DNA of 64,000 nucleotides from Legionella genomosp. 1 (GTDB lineage: Bacteria; Pseudomonadota; Gammaproteobacteria; Legionellales; Legionellaceae). The notes under the pieces were generated by a model. It did not search any database and was not told where the DNA came from. It worked only from the letters and a program-made list of their open reading frames with translations. The stretch is taken from contig CAMCUM010000004.1 in NCBI GenBank assembly GCA_945878975.1, positions 1-64,000 on the forward strand, given 5' to 3'. Every line of letters begins with the position of its first letter. Position 1 is the stretch's first letter. The position numbers and the translations under genes are program-made. Shown here piece by piece: positions 43,940 to 54,073 of this stretch.

Positions 43940-46327
43940 TTATATGAGCGGATTTTTAGCCACCAAAGGACTGCGCTGTAAGGCAAGTTCTAATACTTGT
44001 TCTATCGTGTTCACAGGATGAATCGTAAGTTTTTTCAAGATATTTTGCGGAATTTCCGCCAGATCTTTCCGATTTTCTTCTGGGATAATCACATGTTTGA
44101 TGCCACCACGATGCGCTGCTAATAGCTTTTCTTTCAACCCACCGATCGGCAATACTTGACCACGCAACGTTATCTCACCGGTCATTGCTACGTCCGCACG
44201 TACCGGAATATGAGTAATAACCGATACCAACGCTGTACACATACCAATCCCTGCACTAGGGCCATCTTTAGGCGTCGCGCCTTCCGGTACATGAATATGG
44301 AAATCAGAGTGCTCGTGAAAATCATCCGCTATACCAAATTGCTTATTATGACCACGCACAACTGTCATAGCTGCATGAATAGACTCTTGCATGACTTCAC
44401 CTAATTGCCCTGTATGGAGGGTTTTACCCTTACCAGGCATCATAGAAGCTTCTATCGTCAACAATTCTCCGCCAACGCTGGTCCATGCCAAACCGGTTAC
44501 TTGACCTATCTGATCAAAGGCTTCTGCCAATCCGTAACGATATTTACGTACCCCTAAATATTTTTCTATATTTTTAGAGGTCACGACAATTTTTTTCGGT
44601 TTTTTAGTGGTTAAAATATCTTTGACTACCTTGCGGCAAACATGAGCAATATCTCGTTCCAGTGAACGGACACCGGCTTCTCTAGTGAAATAACGAATCA
44701 TTTCCATAGTCGCACTATCACTTAGCTCAATTTCGTCGGTTTTTAAACCATTCAATTTAATTTGCTTAGGAACCAAATAATTTTTAGCAATATTCAGTTT
44801 TTCATCTTCGGTATAACCAGCCAATCTAATCACTTCCATTCTATCTAATAAAGGCGCTGGTATTTCCAAAGAATTAGCTGTAGCAATAAACATCACATCG
44901 CTGAGATCATAATTTACTTCTAAATAATGATCGTTAAACGTATGATTTTGTTCTGGATCCAAGACTTCCAATAAAGCCGAAGCCGGATCACCGCGAAAAT
45001 CCATCGCCATTTTATCCACTTCATCCAACATAATCAGAGGATTTTTAACGCCTGCTTTACATAGCTTTTGAATGATCTTACCGGGCATAGAGCCAATATA
45101 AGTCCGTCTGTGTCCACGAATTTCTGCTTCATCTCGCACGCCTCCTAAAGCAATACGAATAAAGGTACGGCCTGTGGCATTTGCTATCGACTGACCCAAA
45201 GACGTTTTTCCCACACCAGGTGGTCCTACTAAACAAATAATTGGGCCCTTTAAGCGCTTCACGCGTTGTTGAACTGCCAAATACTCAATAATACGTTCTT
45301 TAACTTTTTCTAAACCATAATGGTCTTTATCCAACATTTTTTCGGCTTTACTTAGGTCGAATTGAATTCTATTTCTTTTCTTCCAGGGTACCGACAACAT
45401 CCAATCCAGATAACCGCGAATAACCGTTGCTTCTGCAGACATGGGTGGCATTAGTTTGAGTTTTTTCAATTCTGACTGCGCTTTATCGTGAGCTTCTTTG
45501 GGCATCCCGGCTTTTTGAATGGCGTGCTCTAATTGCTCCAACTCACTGCCTTCTTCCCCCATTTCCCCAAGCTCTTTTTGGATCGCTTTGATTTGTTCAT
45601 TCAAATAGTATTCACGCTGACTTTTTTCCATCTGTCTTTTGACACGACCCCGCACGCGCTTTTCTACTTGCAATAAATCAATTTCATTTTCAATAAAAGC
45701 CATCAAACGTTCCAAACGCACGCCAACATCCAATGTTTCTAATAACGCTTGCTTATCCTCAACCTTGAGCGTCAAATGAGCAGCAATGTTATCTGTTAAG
45801 CGCCCAGGCTCCTCAATACTTGATAAGGAAGTCAGCACTTCAGGCGGTATTTTTTTATTCAGCTTGATATAATGTTCGAACTGAGACATCAAAGAGCGCT
45901 TCATAATTTGCACTTCTTGCTCTTTAAAAGCCTCATTGGATTCATGCGGCAGTTCCAGAGCAGCCGCAATGTACTCTTGCTCACCAGATTCTAAAAATTG
46001 GGAAATTTTAACGCGTTGCTCCCCTTCTACTAATACCTTCACAGTACCATCTGGTAATTTGAGCAATTGCAATAAACTGGAAATAGTACCAAATTCAAAC
46101 AAACCACTCGGACTTGGATCATCATCCACTGATTTACGCTGTGCAACCAAAACAATGCGCTTGTTTTCTAACATCGCTGCTTCTAAAGCTTTGATGGATT
46201 TTTGACGACCTACAAACAATGGAATCACCATGTGCGGATAAACCACGACATCGCGCAATGGCAACACCGGCACATGGGCAAGATTCATTTCTTCTTTGAC
46301 TGGTACTGGTTCGATTTCAACAGACAT
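43940..46327 (-). CDS. lon: ATP-dependent protease Lon
   Basis: This cytoplasmic AAA+ protease of damaged and regulatory proteins is 795 aa. It has an N-terminal substrate-binding domain (VPVLPLRDVVVYPHMVIPLFVGR), a coiled coil (REYYLNEQIKAIQKELGE), the Walker A GPPGVGKTSLG, the Walker B region PLIMLDEVDK, and the Ser-Lys protease domain (KDGPSAGIGMC with the catalytic Ser, GGLKEKLLAA with the Lys). It is 12 bp downstream of clpX, in the conserved tig-clpP-clpX-lon order. Confidence 0.97.
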   Translation of the reverse strand: MSVEIEPVPVKEEMNLAHVPVLPLRDVVVYPHMVIPLFVGRQKSIKALEAAMLENKRIVLVAQRKSVDDDPSPSGLFEFGTISSLLQLLKLPDGTVKVLVEGEQRVKISQFLESGEQEYIAAALELPHESNEAFKEQEVQIMKRSLMSQFEHYIKLNKKIPPEVLTSLSSIEEPGRLTDNIAAHLTLKVEDKQALLETLDVGVRLERLMAFIENEIDLLQVEKRVRGRVKRQMEKSQREYYLNEQIKAIQKELGEMGEEGSELEQLEHAIQKAGMPKEAHDKAQSELKKLKLMPPMSAEATVIRGYLDWMLSVPWKKRNRIQFDLSKAEKMLDKDHYGLEKVKERIIEYLAVQQRVKRLKGPIICLVGPPGVGKTSLGQSIANATGRTFIRIALGGVRDEAEIRGHRRTYIGSMPGKIIQKLCKAGVKNPLIMLDEVDKMAMDFRGDPASALLEVLDPEQNHTFNDHYLEVNYDLSDVMFIATANSLEIPAPLLDRMEVIRLAGYTEDEKLNIAKNYLVPKQIKLNGLKTDEIELSDSATMEMIRYFTREAGVRSLERDIAHVCRKVVKDILTTKKPKKIVVTSKNIEKYLGVRKYRYGLAEAFDQIGQVTGLAWTSVGGELLTIEASMMPGKGKTLHTGQLGEVMQESIHAAMTVVRGHNKQFGIADDFHEHSDFHIHVPEGATPKDGPSAGIGMCTALVSVITHIPVRADVAMTGEITLRGQVLPIGGLKEKLLAAHRGGIKHVIIPEENRKDLAEIPQNILKKLTIHPVNTIEQVLELALQRSPLVAKNPLI

Positions 46328-46339
46328 ATGAATTACCCC

Positions 46340-47590
46340 CTACACCGCTTTTTTTGCTTCGTCTGCATAGACCAAAATCGGTGATTGAATACCATTGACA
46401 ACAGATTCATCCACTATGACACTCTGTACACCTTCTATCGAAGGTAATTCGTACATCGTATCCAATAAAATATTTTCCATGGTTGCACGCAAACCACGTG
46501 CTCCAATTTTGCGGGCGATGGCTTTTTTGGCAATCAATTTCAATGCGGCATCATGAAACTGCAAATCAGCGTTTTCCATTTTAAACAAGGCATGAAATTG
46601 TTTGACCAATGCATTCTTTGGTTTGGTCAAAATATCGATTAAAGCAGCCTCATCTAGCTCATGCAATGTTGTCACCACAGGCAAACGACCAACAAACTCA
46701 GGAATCAATCCATATTTCACGAGATCATCTGACTCTAAAGTTGCTAAAACTTCTTCAATATCATTGCCGTTTTTACTATTTAATTTCGCTGAAAATCCAA
46801 TACCCGCTTTTTCAGAGCGTGCACGAATCACTTTGTCTAAGCCTGCAAAAGCGCCACCACAAATAAACAAAATGTTAGAAGTATCTACTTGTAAAAACTC
46901 TTGCTGAGGATGTTTTCTACCCCCTTGCGGCGGAACAGAAGCAACTGTGCCTTCAATCAATTTCAACAAAGCTTGCTGCACGCCCTCTCCGGACACATCG
47001 CGGGTAATAGAAGGGTTATCTGATTTGCGTGAGATCTTATCAATTTCGTCAATGTAAACGATACCCTGTTGTGCTTTGGCAATATCGTAATCGCATTTTT
47101 GCAAAAGTTTTTGAATAATATTTTCTACATCTTCTCCCACATATCCTGCTTCGGTAAGAGTCGTCGCATCTGCCATTGTGAATGGCACATTCAATAATTT
47201 GGCTAGAGTTTGTGCCAGCAAAGTTTTGCCAGACCCAGTAGGGCCAATCAGCAAAATGTTAGATTTGCCTAACTCAATCCCATCTTCGGTCTTATGATAT
47301 AAACGCTTGTAATGATTGTACACTGCAACGGACAATACTTTTTTAGCATGCAATTGACCAACAACATACTCATCCAGAAATGCCGCGATTTCTTTAGGCT
47401 TAGGAAGTTTTACTTCCGCAGATTCTGGTTTTTCATGCGTTTCTTCTTTGATGATGTCATTGCATAATTCAACACATTCATCACAAACAAAAACAGAAGG
47501 GCCAGCAATAAGCTTTTTTACTTCGGTTTGACTCTTTCCACAAAATGAGCAATATAAGGTTTTGCCCGTGGAACCACTATTTTTAGCCAT
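46340..47590 (-). CDS. clpX: ClpX unfoldase of the ClpXP protease
   Basis: This AAA+ hexamer recognises and unfolds substrates for ClpP. The 416-aa protein has the N-terminal zinc domain ([18 protein letters not shown], then VCDECVELC), the Walker [13 protein letters not shown], Walker [11 protein letters not shown], the pore loop GYVGEDVE, and the sensor region [14 protein letters not shown]-type ClpP-docking sequence (GIGFSA) is present. It lies 81 bp downstream of clpP. Confidence 0.97.
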   Translation of the reverse strand: MAKNSGSTGKTLYCSFCGKSQTEVKKLIAGPSVFVCDECVELCNDIIKEETHEKPESAEVKLPKPKEIAAFLDEYVVGQLHAKKVLSVAVYNHYKRLYHKTEDGIELGKSNILLIGPTGSGKTLLAQTLAKLLNVPFTMADATTLTEAGYVGEDVENIIQKLLQKCDYDIAKAQQGIVYIDEIDKISRKSDNPSITRDVSGEGVQQALLKLIEGTVASVPPQGGRKHPQQEFLQVDTSNILFICGGAFAGLDKVIRARSEKAGIGFSAKLNSKNGNDIEEVLATLESDDLVKYGLIPEFVGRLPVVTTLHELDEAALIDILTKPKNALVKQFHALFKMENADLQFHDAALKLIAKKAIARKIGARGLRATMENILLDTMYELPSIEGVQSVIVDESVVNGIQSPILVYADEAKKAV

Positions 47591-47671
47591 CTATGCACCC
47601 CTCTCAGAAACGATTGCTACTGTTTTCAAATGGGGATGAAATCCCTAATTTCAAGGCCGCGCCTCAAATAT

Positions 47672-48301
47672 CTATGCCAAAGTCTCTCGATTATTTAGCA
47701 CTTTATCAACCAAACCGTATTCTACGGCTTGCGTCGCACTCATAAAATTATCACGCTCCGTATCGCGCATAATCTGTTCTGGGGTTTTTTTGGTATGTTT
47801 TGCCATGATAGCATTCAAACGCTCACGAACAACCATCGTTTCCCGCGCATGAATTTCTATGTCGGTCGCTTGACCTTGGTACCCACCTAAAGGCTGATGA
47901 ATCATGACGCGTGAATTCGGCAATGCAAAACGTTTGCCTTCCGCGCCAGCACACAGTAATAACGCAGCAGCGCTAGCAGCTTGACCAAGACATAGGGTGC
48001 TCACATCTGGTTTGATAAATTGCATCGTATCATAAATTGCAAGCCCAGACGTTACAACCCCGCCTGGAGAATTGATGTACATAAAGATATCTTTCTCTGG
48101 GTTTTCAGATTCAAGATATAACAGTTGCGCTACGACCAAATTGGCCATGTGATCTTCTACTTGACCCAACAAAAAAATAATTCGTTCTTTTAGTAATCTT
48201 GAATAAATATCGTAAGCGCGTTCGCCACGCGAGGTTTGTTCGACAACCATTGGAACTAGGCCACTAGCCGCTTTGATGATGCTATTTGTCGTCCCTATCA
48301 T
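47672..48301 (-). CDS. clpP: ClpP protease subunit
   Basis: This serine peptidase of ClpXP/ClpAP is 209 aa. The catalytic triad is visible as Ser110 in [13 protein letters not shown], His135 in [10 protein letters not shown] and Asp184 in [11 protein letters not shown]. The residue after the catalytic Ser is Ala, where E. coli has Met-Gly-Ala. An N-terminal propeptide of about 14 residues precedes [20 protein letters not shown]. It lies downstream of tig with an inverted repeat in the gap. Confidence 0.97.
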   Translation of the reverse strand: MIGTTNSIIKAASGLVPMVVEQTSRGERAYDIYSRLLKERIIFLLGQVEDHMANLVVAQLLYLESENPEKDIFMYINSPGGVVTSGLAIYDTMQFIKPDVSTLCLGQAASAAALLLCAGAEGKRFALPNSRVMIHQPLGGYQGQATDIEIHARETMVVRERLNAIMAKHTKKTPEQIMRDTERDNFMSATQAVEYGLVDKVLNNRETLA

Positions 48302-48337
48302 CCTTTATTCTCCTCAATATTTGGTCTCATAATGCCA

Positions 48338-48402
48338 ACGTAGCACGGCTTGTTGGCGGTATCCATAGAACATATGGATCCCGCGAACAAGCCGTGGTAC
48401 GT
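48338..48402. repeat. 30-bp inverted repeat between tig and clpP
   Basis: Arms at 48338-48367 and 48373-48402 match at 27 of 30 positions (core CACGGCTTGTT / AACAAGCCGTG) around a 5-base loop. Lacking a T-run, it is not a classical terminator, but would form a strong hairpin in the tig-clpP intergenic RNA. Confidence 0.8.
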
Positions 48403-48444
48403 CAGAATTTTTAGATAACCGACACAATGAATTGCCAACAATCC

Positions 48445-49779
48445 CTATTTTTTCTCTTCTGTATCTTGATCTTTCGGTGGATTCATAACAAGTTCGTATG
48501 AAAGTGATTTTGAATTCACTGTTGCAGTCAAAACTATCTGATCTCCAACCAATTCTTCCATCACCAAAGCCTCAATCTCAGCCAACCGATCTTTATTACT
48601 ACGATACCAGGCACGTACCTCTTCTGGATGCTCGTATGCACTAGCAAACATTTCAATCATAGCATCGACACGTGACGCATCAACCACTATATTATGTTTT
48701 TTCACATATTCTGAAAACAACAATCCTAAGTGTACGCGACGTGTGGCCTTGGTTTCAAATAATGATCGAGGAAAATCTGGGATTTTTTCATCATCTTTAT
48801 GTTCATGTCCAAAAACTTGATGATACATCTCATGTTTAAGATGCTCAATTTCCTGGTCTATCAACGCTTCTGGAATATCAAATTGATTAATCGCCAGCAA
48901 TTCATCAAAAATTGTTTCACGATTCAACGAACTGACACGCCGTGTTAATTCACGTGTCATATTTTCTTTAATATCAGCACGTAACGCATCGACGCCACCT
49001 TCTTTGACATTGAATAATTTAGCAAAATCATCATTAACTTCCGGCAAGGAACCTTCCATCACTTTCTGCACTGTGACATGAAAGCGAGCGTCTTTTCCGG
49101 CCAAGTCAGCGTGGCCATATTCTGCTGGGAACGACAATTCCAAATCTTTTTCTTTACCGGCTTTTAATCCGATCAGGCCTTCTTCAAAGCCTGGAATCAT
49201 AGCTGCAGCGCCAATAGTGACCTCAAAACCTTCTGCTTTACCACCTTCGAAAGGCACATCATTCAAAAAGCCTTCGAAATCAAGAATGACTTTATCGCCT
49301 TTCTTTGCTGCGCGAGCAACATCATGCCATTCTTTGTGTTTTTCACGCAAAGTTTCAATCGTTTTATCTACGTCCTCATCTTGTACCTCAGAGGAAACCA
49401 ATTCTACTTTCTGTCCGTCTAATTCTTTTATTTCAAAAGTAGGAAATACTTCAAAAATCGCATGGTACTCAAAGGCTTCACCTGGTGCCATTTGCTGAGG
49501 TTCGATAGCAGGTGGCGCAACAGGCGTCAACTCATGCTCACGTAAAGCTTCATATAAACTTGTTTGGATCAACTCTTGAGCTACTTCATTCATCACGGAA
49601 TATGCATAGCGTTGCTTCACAACATTCATAGGTACTTTTCCGGGACGGAAGCCATCTATTTTTACTTTGCTAGCCAGTTTTTTGAGTCTCGAGTCAAATT
49701 CAGTGTTCACAGATTCAGCAGGCACTGAAATTGTCATTTTACGCTTCAAACTACTCAAAGATTCAATTGCAACTGCCAT
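48445..49779 (-). CDS. tig: Trigger factor
   Basis: This ribosome-bound chaperone is 444 aa. The ribosome-binding signature appears as KVKIDGFRPGKVPMNVVKQRYA (G-F-R-x-G-K-x-P), followed by the FKBP-like isomerase domain (VILDFEGFLNDVPFEGGKAEGF, MIPGFEEGLIGLKAG, FPAEYGHADLAGKDARF) and a helical C-terminal cradle. It is the first protein gene of the proteostasis cluster, immediately downstream of the tRNA-Leu gene. Confidence 0.96.
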   Translation of the reverse strand: MAVAIESLSSLKRKMTISVPAESVNTEFDSRLKKLASKVKIDGFRPGKVPMNVVKQRYAYSVMNEVAQELIQTSLYEALREHELTPVAPPAIEPQQMAPGEAFEYHAIFEVFPTFEIKELDGQKVELVSSEVQDEDVDKTIETLREKHKEWHDVARAAKKGDKVILDFEGFLNDVPFEGGKAEGFEVTIGAAAMIPGFEEGLIGLKAGKEKDLELSFPAEYGHADLAGKDARFHVTVQKVMEGSLPEVNDDFAKLFNVKEGGVDALRADIKENMTRELTRRVSSLNRETIFDELLAINQFDIPEALIDQEIEHLKHEMYHQVFGHEHKDDEKIPDFPRSLFETKATRRVHLGLLFSEYVKKHNIVVDASRVDAMIEMFASAYEHPEEVRAWYRSNKDRLAEIEALVMEELVGDQIVLTATVNSKSLSYELVMNPPKDQDTEEKK

Positions 49780-49831
49780 TTCATCACCTCTTTAGCAAAA
49801 AATTATAAATTGACCCACTCATTATGGAGTA

Positions 49832-49916
49832 TGGTGCGAAAGGAGAGACTCGAACTCTCACAGGTTGCCCCGCTGGAACCTAAATCCAGTGCGTCTACCA
49901 ATTCCGCCACTTTCGC
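49832..49916 (-). tRNA. tRNA-Leu (anticodon TAG)
   Basis: An 85-nt class II tRNA with a long variable arm and encoded CCA. The acceptor is GCGAAAG, the D-arm has GGTAGACGCA, the anticodon loop is TTTAGGT (TAG), and the T-loop is AGTTCGAGTC. It is last of the four-tRNA cluster, 52 bp upstream of tig. Confidence 0.96.
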
Positions 49917-50069
49917 AAACAGGGAGATTATCAAACACTTAAACAACATTGTCAAAAATATTGTAACTACTTACTCTGATTCACACACGTCTAGAAAATC
50001 CTCCGAGCAGTTACAAAACAGCTACCCCTTGATTTCATTCAGACGTGCATCGTAAGGAAAGGAAAAATA

Positions 50070-50146
50070 TGGGGTGAACGATGGGACTCGAACCCACGAC
50101 AACCGGGATCACAACCCGGGGCTCTACCAACTGAGCTACGCCCACC
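50070..50146 (-). tRNA. tRNA-His (anticodon GTG)
   Basis: A 77-nt cloverleaf with the extra G at position -1 facing C73, the histidine identity feature, and encoded CCA. The anticodon loop is TTGTGAT (GTG). A 153-bp spacer separates it from tRNA-Leu; this spacer contains no other gene. Confidence 0.97.
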
Positions 50147-50182
50147 ATACCTTACGGCGCAGTTAAAATTCTGCTTGGCGAC

Positions 50183-50259
50183 TGGTACGCCCGGCAGGAC
50201 TCGAACCTGCTACCCTCGGCTTAGAAGGCCGATGCTCTATCCAAATGAGCTACGGGCGC
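50183..50259 (-). tRNA. tRNA-Arg (anticodon TCT)
   Basis: A 77-nt cloverleaf with encoded CCA. The acceptor is GCGCCCG, the anticodon loop CTTCTAA gives TCT (decoding AGA/AGG), and the T-loop is GGTTCGAGTC. It is second in the Pro-Arg-His-Leu cluster. Confidence 0.97.
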
Positions 50260-50264
50260 AATAT

Positions 50265-50341
50265 TGGTCGGGGTGGAGAGATTCGAACTCCCGACATCCT
50301 GCTCCCAAAGCAGGCGCGCTACCAGACTGCGCTACACCCCG
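50265..50341 (-). tRNA. tRNA-Pro (anticodon TGG)
   Basis: A 77-nt cloverleaf with encoded CCA. The acceptor is CGGGGTG, the anticodon loop TTTGGGA gives TGG, and the T-loop is AGTTCGAATC. It is first in the four-tRNA cluster, directly downstream of the promoter at 50369-50397. Confidence 0.97.
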
Positions 50342-50368
50342 TTACCCTGTAACCATGGCAGAGCGCAA

Positions 50369-50397
50369 ATGATAACCTGAGTGAATTAGTAGGTCAA
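50369..50397 (-). promoter_or_regulatory. Promoter of the Pro-Arg-His-Leu tRNA cluster
   Basis: On the minus strand TTGACC and TATCAT are separated by 17 bases, a good sigma-70 promoter. The -10 lies 27 bases before the mature tRNA-Pro 5' end. The sequence after it is GC-rich (GCGCTCTGCC), like the discriminator of stringently controlled stable-RNA promoters; spoT is nearby. Regulation is inferred. Confidence 0.75.
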
Positions 50398-50487
50398 GAG
50401 GTGTTGTGAACAAAAACAGCGGCATCTCATGAAAATATATATTCATTTTATAGACACAGTCACGATATACTGCTTACTTGGCATTCT

Positions 50488-51720
50488 ATGGCTAACATTA
50501 TGTCTTCGCACCCGCTCCCGCTTTTCGATTCCATGCAACATCTGCATAAAAACGCGGAACATGTTGTATTACCTGATCCCAAATTTCAATCTGATTTTCA
50601 ATATATATTACAGTTTCTTAAAAGTTATACCGGTAGTTTGGGCACTTTTAATAGTTATCGGCGCGAAGCGGAGCGCTTGCTACAATGGACGTGGTTGGTT
50701 CAAAAAAAGACACTGTCCGCTTTAAAACGCGCTGATATTGAAATGTTTATTCGTTTTTCGCAAAATCCCCCGCATGCTTGGATCAGCACGCAAAAATATC
50801 CGCGTTATCTGAGCGAGGGAGAACGTCGCATTCCTAATCCTGCGTGGCGTCCGTTTGTCGCAACCGTTTCTAAAACAGCAAGACAACAAGGTGCCACACC
50901 CCAGATTGAAAATTTCGCATTATCGCAAGGCGCTATCCAAGAAGTATTTGCTATTTTAAGCACTTTGTTTAATTTTCTGATTGCTGAAGAGTATGTGGTC
51001 GCGAATCCCGTCGCACTGATTCGCCAAAAAAGCAAATTTGTTCGAAAACGCCAGCACGCAGCCCCTATTCGCCGCCTCAGTCTGCATCAATGGCAAGCTG
51101 TCCTAAACGCCGCCGATGCCTTGGCTATACAAGATCCTGACATGCATGAGCGCACGCGCTTCATTTTGCATATTTTGTTTGGCATGTATTTACGGATCTC
51201 TGAGGTGACTGCAAGTGAGCGTTGGATCCCCACTATGCGTGATTTTGCGAAAGACTCAAATGGATATTGGTGGTTTACCACTGTTGGCAAAGGCAATAAA
51301 GAGCGCCAAATCGCTGTCTCTGATGCCATGCTGGCGTGTTTAGTGCGTTGGCGCAAAAGCTTGGGCTTAACGCCTTTGCCGAATGCCGCAGACAATACGC
51401 CATTAATCCCCAAAATTCGCGGTCACGGTCCTATGAGTGATCCAGCCCCTATTCGCCGTCTCATCCAAAAATGTTTTGATTTGGCCGCCGCCACATTACG
51501 CGCCGCAAATCAGATGGAAGATGCCGATCAATTGACCGCCGCCACTGTGCATTGGCTACGCCACACTGGTATTTCAGAGGATGTCAAAATCAGACCCAGA
51601 GAGCACGTCCGAGACGATGCAGGACACAGTTCCAGTGCCACCACAGACCGTTATATCGATGTCGAATTGGCCGAGCGTTACTTATCGGCACAGAATAAAA
51701 CGATTGATCCGAAAAAATAG
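50488..51720 (+). CDS. Tyrosine site-specific recombinase/integrase
   Basis: The 410-aa integrase has an N-terminal SAM-like core-binding domain (SYTGSLGTFNSYRREAERLL). The catalytic residues are all visible: Arg236 in LRISEV, a Lys in VGKGNKERQIAV, His355 and Arg358 in HWLRHTG, His380 in AGHSSSAT and Tyr389 in TDRYIDV. It is probably active. It is read divergently from the tRNA-Pro end of the tRNA cluster, whose 5' side it faces, so it does not sit at the usual tRNA 3' attachment site. No phage or island genes accompany it; the next genes are uup-linked housekeeping. An alternative start is the ATG at 50500. Target and partner are unknown. Confidence 0.88.
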   Translation: MANIMSSHPLPLFDSMQHLHKNAEHVVLPDPKFQSDFQYILQFLKSYTGSLGTFNSYRREAERLLQWTWLVQKKTLSALKRADIEMFIRFSQNPPHAWISTQKYPRYLSEGERRIPNPAWRPFVATVSKTARQQGATPQIENFALSQGAIQEVFAILSTLFNFLIAEEYVVANPVALIRQKSKFVRKRQHAAPIRRLSLHQWQAVLNAADALAIQDPDMHERTRFILHILFGMYLRISEVTASERWIPTMRDFAKDSNGYWWFTTVGKGNKERQIAVSDAMLACLVRWRKSLGLTPLPNAADNTPLIPKIRGHGPMSDPAPIRRLIQKCFDLAAATLRAANQMEDADQLTAATVHWLRHTGISEDVKIRPREHVRDDAGHSSSATTDRYIDVELAERYLSAQNKTIDPKK

Positions 51721-51752
51721 TTTTTTAGGATCTGCTTTTTACTTTCAGATGC

Positions 51753-52208
51753 CTACCCAGCCAAATCCGACCCCGGCAGACCTAGTACGAATAATAGTAG
51801 CGTGGAGACCGACAAAATCAAAGCAACCCAGTAAGCACGGTTTTTAGCCTTGCCTTTATTGTAAAAAATATTTTCGCGCTTATACCAATTCAGTCCTAAC
51901 GCCACGAATATAGGTAGAATTGGCAACAAAACTACAAGCACCCATTTCGCAAGAAATTGCTCCGCAGCATTCCCTAAGAGATGATCCGCCAACCATTGCA
52001 CGACCAGCAGCAGACCAATCCACCACGTGATCAACAGCCACAGCGCGGCCGTGATATTTACATTGATTAATGCAGAAAGCGTCAGCAAACCAAAGACCAA
52101 AAACATATAGGGCTTCTCTACCAACGCTTTGGCGTAAGCCATTAATTCATCTACAAAAAAAACTAGTATCGCAGACAACACTGTTACAATTGCGATCGTT
52201 CCTAACAT
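51753..52208 (-). CDS. Hypothetical inner-membrane protein (151 aa)
   Basis: No family is recognised. Four or five hydrophobic helices cover most of the protein (MLGTIAIVTVLSAILVFFVD, AALWLLITWWIGLLLVVQWL, WVLVVLLPILPIFVALGL, and VALILSVSTLLLFVLGLPG), with a basic loop (NWYKRENIFYNKGKAKNRA) between the last two. It begins 2 bp after the uup stop on the same strand, so it is co-transcribed with uup. It may be an envelope or transport component, but nothing specific can be claimed. Confidence 0.75.
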   Translation of the reverse strand: MLGTIAIVTVLSAILVFFVDELMAYAKALVEKPYMFLVFGLLTLSALINVNITAALWLLITWWIGLLLVVQWLADHLLGNAAEQFLAKWVLVVLLPILPIFVALGLNWYKRENIFYNKGKAKNRAYWVALILSVSTLLLFVLGLPGSDLAG

Positions 52209-52210
52209 GG

Positions 52211-54073
52211 TTATTTATCCTCCAATGTCTCCCACCGCACATACATTTTGGCCAAATCCGCTTCTTTTTTAGCAAGTTCTTGCTGCAAAAAACTGATTTC
52301 ATCAGCAGGTCGTTGATAAAAATCAGACGCTCCAAATTTTTGCTGTAATTCATCAATTTTTTGCTCTAATACTTCAATCTGCTTCGGCAATTTGCTCAAT
52401 TCTCGTTGCTCTTGACTTGACAGTTTTTGCGCAGGTTTGCTGGGTGGCGCGACTTGTGCTTTTTTCACTTTTTCTATCACACCAGCCGCTTGTGCTCGAT
52501 GCAATTGATATTGCTGATACGAGTCGTAGCCACCAACGTATTCATGAAAACGCCGATCATTTTCATACACCAAAACAGAGGTCACCACTTGATTGATAAA
52601 AGCTCGATCATGACTGATCAAGATCACTGTTCCAGTAAAATCGACCAAAAGCGTTTCTAATAGTTCTAATGTTTCAATATCCAAATCATTGGTTGGTTCA
52701 TCTAATACCAATAAATTAGCCGGTTTGGCAAATAATTTTGCCAATAGCAACCGGTTACATTCTCCACCTGACAATGCGGATACTGGCTGATTAAAGCACT
52801 CCGGTGAAAATAAAAAATCTTGCAAATACGCAGCAACATGTTTGGTCTGCCCTTGCACCGTGACGTGGTCTGCGCCATCCGCTACATTAGCCATGACCGT
52901 TTGCTTGGGATTCAGTTGCCGGCGCAATTGATCAAAATAGGCAATATTTAAACTAGTTCCACGTCGAATCTGACCGGAATCCTGGGCGAGATCGCCTAAG
53001 AGCAGGCGTACTAAAGTCGTTTTGCCACAACCATTAGGACCGATGATACCTAGTTTTTCACCACGATGCAGCACCAAAGAAAAATCTTGAATCAGCGGTT
53101 TATCTTGCATGGCATAGTTGATATGTTGCGCCTCGATAACCAACGATCCAGAGCGTTTGACATCCCATTGCCAATCCGCGACTCGTCCTTGCTCTTGACG
53201 TCTTTCCTGGTAGGTTTCCCGCATCGCTTTCAGAGCGCGAACGCGCCCTTCATTGCGCGTACGTCGGGCTTTAACACCAGTTCGAATCCATCGCTCTTCG
53301 TCTGCTAAGCGCTTATCAAACAACGCGTTTTGTTTGTGCTCTGCTTCTCGAAATGCCTCGCGTCTTTCCAAAAAAGTCGTATAAGAACAATCATATGATC
53401 GTAATTGCCCTCGATCCAAATCCATAATACGTTGTGCGACCTTCGTCAAAAATTCGCGATCATGTGTCACCAAAATCACCACGCCTGGATAAGTACTCAG
53501 AAACGTTTCTAACCATTCAATAGTGGGTAAGTCTAAATGGTTTGTTGGCTCATCCAATAACAATAAATCCGGTTGCACGACCAAGGCAGCAGCTAGCAAA
53601 ACTCGACGCTTCATACCACCAGACAGGGTGTTCATATTGGCATCTAAAGGGATACTCAAATGCGATGCAATCGTCTCAATACGTGGCAAACAATCCCATG
53701 CATGTAAATCATCCAAGCGCTGATGACTTTGAGCGATGCCAGCATAGTCATCCTTTTGCGTTTGTTGGCGTAAATTCAACAGGACTTGACCTAATTCCCC
53801 TAAATCTTGCACCAACACCGCAAACACGGAAGCTTGCTCTTGATAAGGCACATCTTGTGCCAAACCAGCTACGCGCAGCCCCTGTTGTCTCTGGATCTCA
53901 CCTTTATCTGGCACCAAAAAGCCTTGCAGCAATTTTAAGACGGTCGACTTACCGGCACCATTACGCCCCACTAATCCAATCCGTTCTTTGGGTGCAATCT
54001 GCCAATCCACGCCATCTAAAATAACGGTATTAGCGATGCTTAAAGTAACGCGGTGGCAAGACAATAGGCTCAT
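52211..54073 (-). CDS. uup: ABC-F ATPase Uup
   Basis: This soluble duplicated-ABC protein of the ABC-F family acts on ribosomes or on branched DNA and has no membrane domain. The 620-aa sequence shows Walker A GRNGAGKSTVLKLL and signature LSGGMKRRVLLAAAL in the first half, GPNGCGKTTLVRLL and ALSGGECNRLLLAKL in the second, DEPTNHLDL / DEPTNDLDI Walker B motifs, and a C-terminal coiled-coil domain (QRELSKLPKQIEVLEQKIDE) diagnostic of Uup. It overlaps ridA by 4 bp and is followed by a membrane protein. Confidence 0.94.
   Translation of the reverse strand: MSLLSCHRVTLSIANTVILDGVDWQIAPKERIGLVGRNGAGKSTVLKLLQGFLVPDKGEIQRQQGLRVAGLAQDVPYQEQASVFAVLVQDLGELGQVLLNLRQQTQKDDYAGIAQSHQRLDDLHAWDCLPRIETIASHLSIPLDANMNTLSGGMKRRVLLAAALVVQPDLLLLDEPTNHLDLPTIEWLETFLSTYPGVVILVTHDREFLTKVAQRIMDLDRGQLRSYDCSYTTFLERREAFREAEHKQNALFDKRLADEERWIRTGVKARRTRNEGRVRALKAMRETYQERRQEQGRVADWQWDVKRSGSLVIEAQHINYAMQDKPLIQDFSLVLHRGEKLGIIGPNGCGKTTLVRLLLGDLAQDSGQIRRGTSLNIAYFDQLRRQLNPKQTVMANVADGADHVTVQGQTKHVAAYLQDFLFSPECFNQPVSALSGGECNRLLLAKLFAKPANLLVLDEPTNDLDIETLELLETLLVDFTGTVILISHDRAFINQVVTSVLVYENDRRFHEYVGGYDSYQQYQLHRAQAAGVIEKVKKAQVAPPSKPAQKLSSQEQRELSKLPKQIEVLEQKIDELQQKFGASDFYQRPADEISFLQQELAKKEADLAKMYVRWETLEDK

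Noticed and set aside
49810-50372. Two plus-strand ORFs over the tRNA cluster (81 and 65 aa, with ERLELS and RDSNSRHPAPKAGAL)
   Set aside because: They are antisense translations of tRNA-Leu, tRNA-Arg and tRNA-Pro and are not proteins.
53542-54024. 160-aa plus-strand ORF within uup
   Set aside because: It is antisense to conserved ABC motifs of uup and has no family features.
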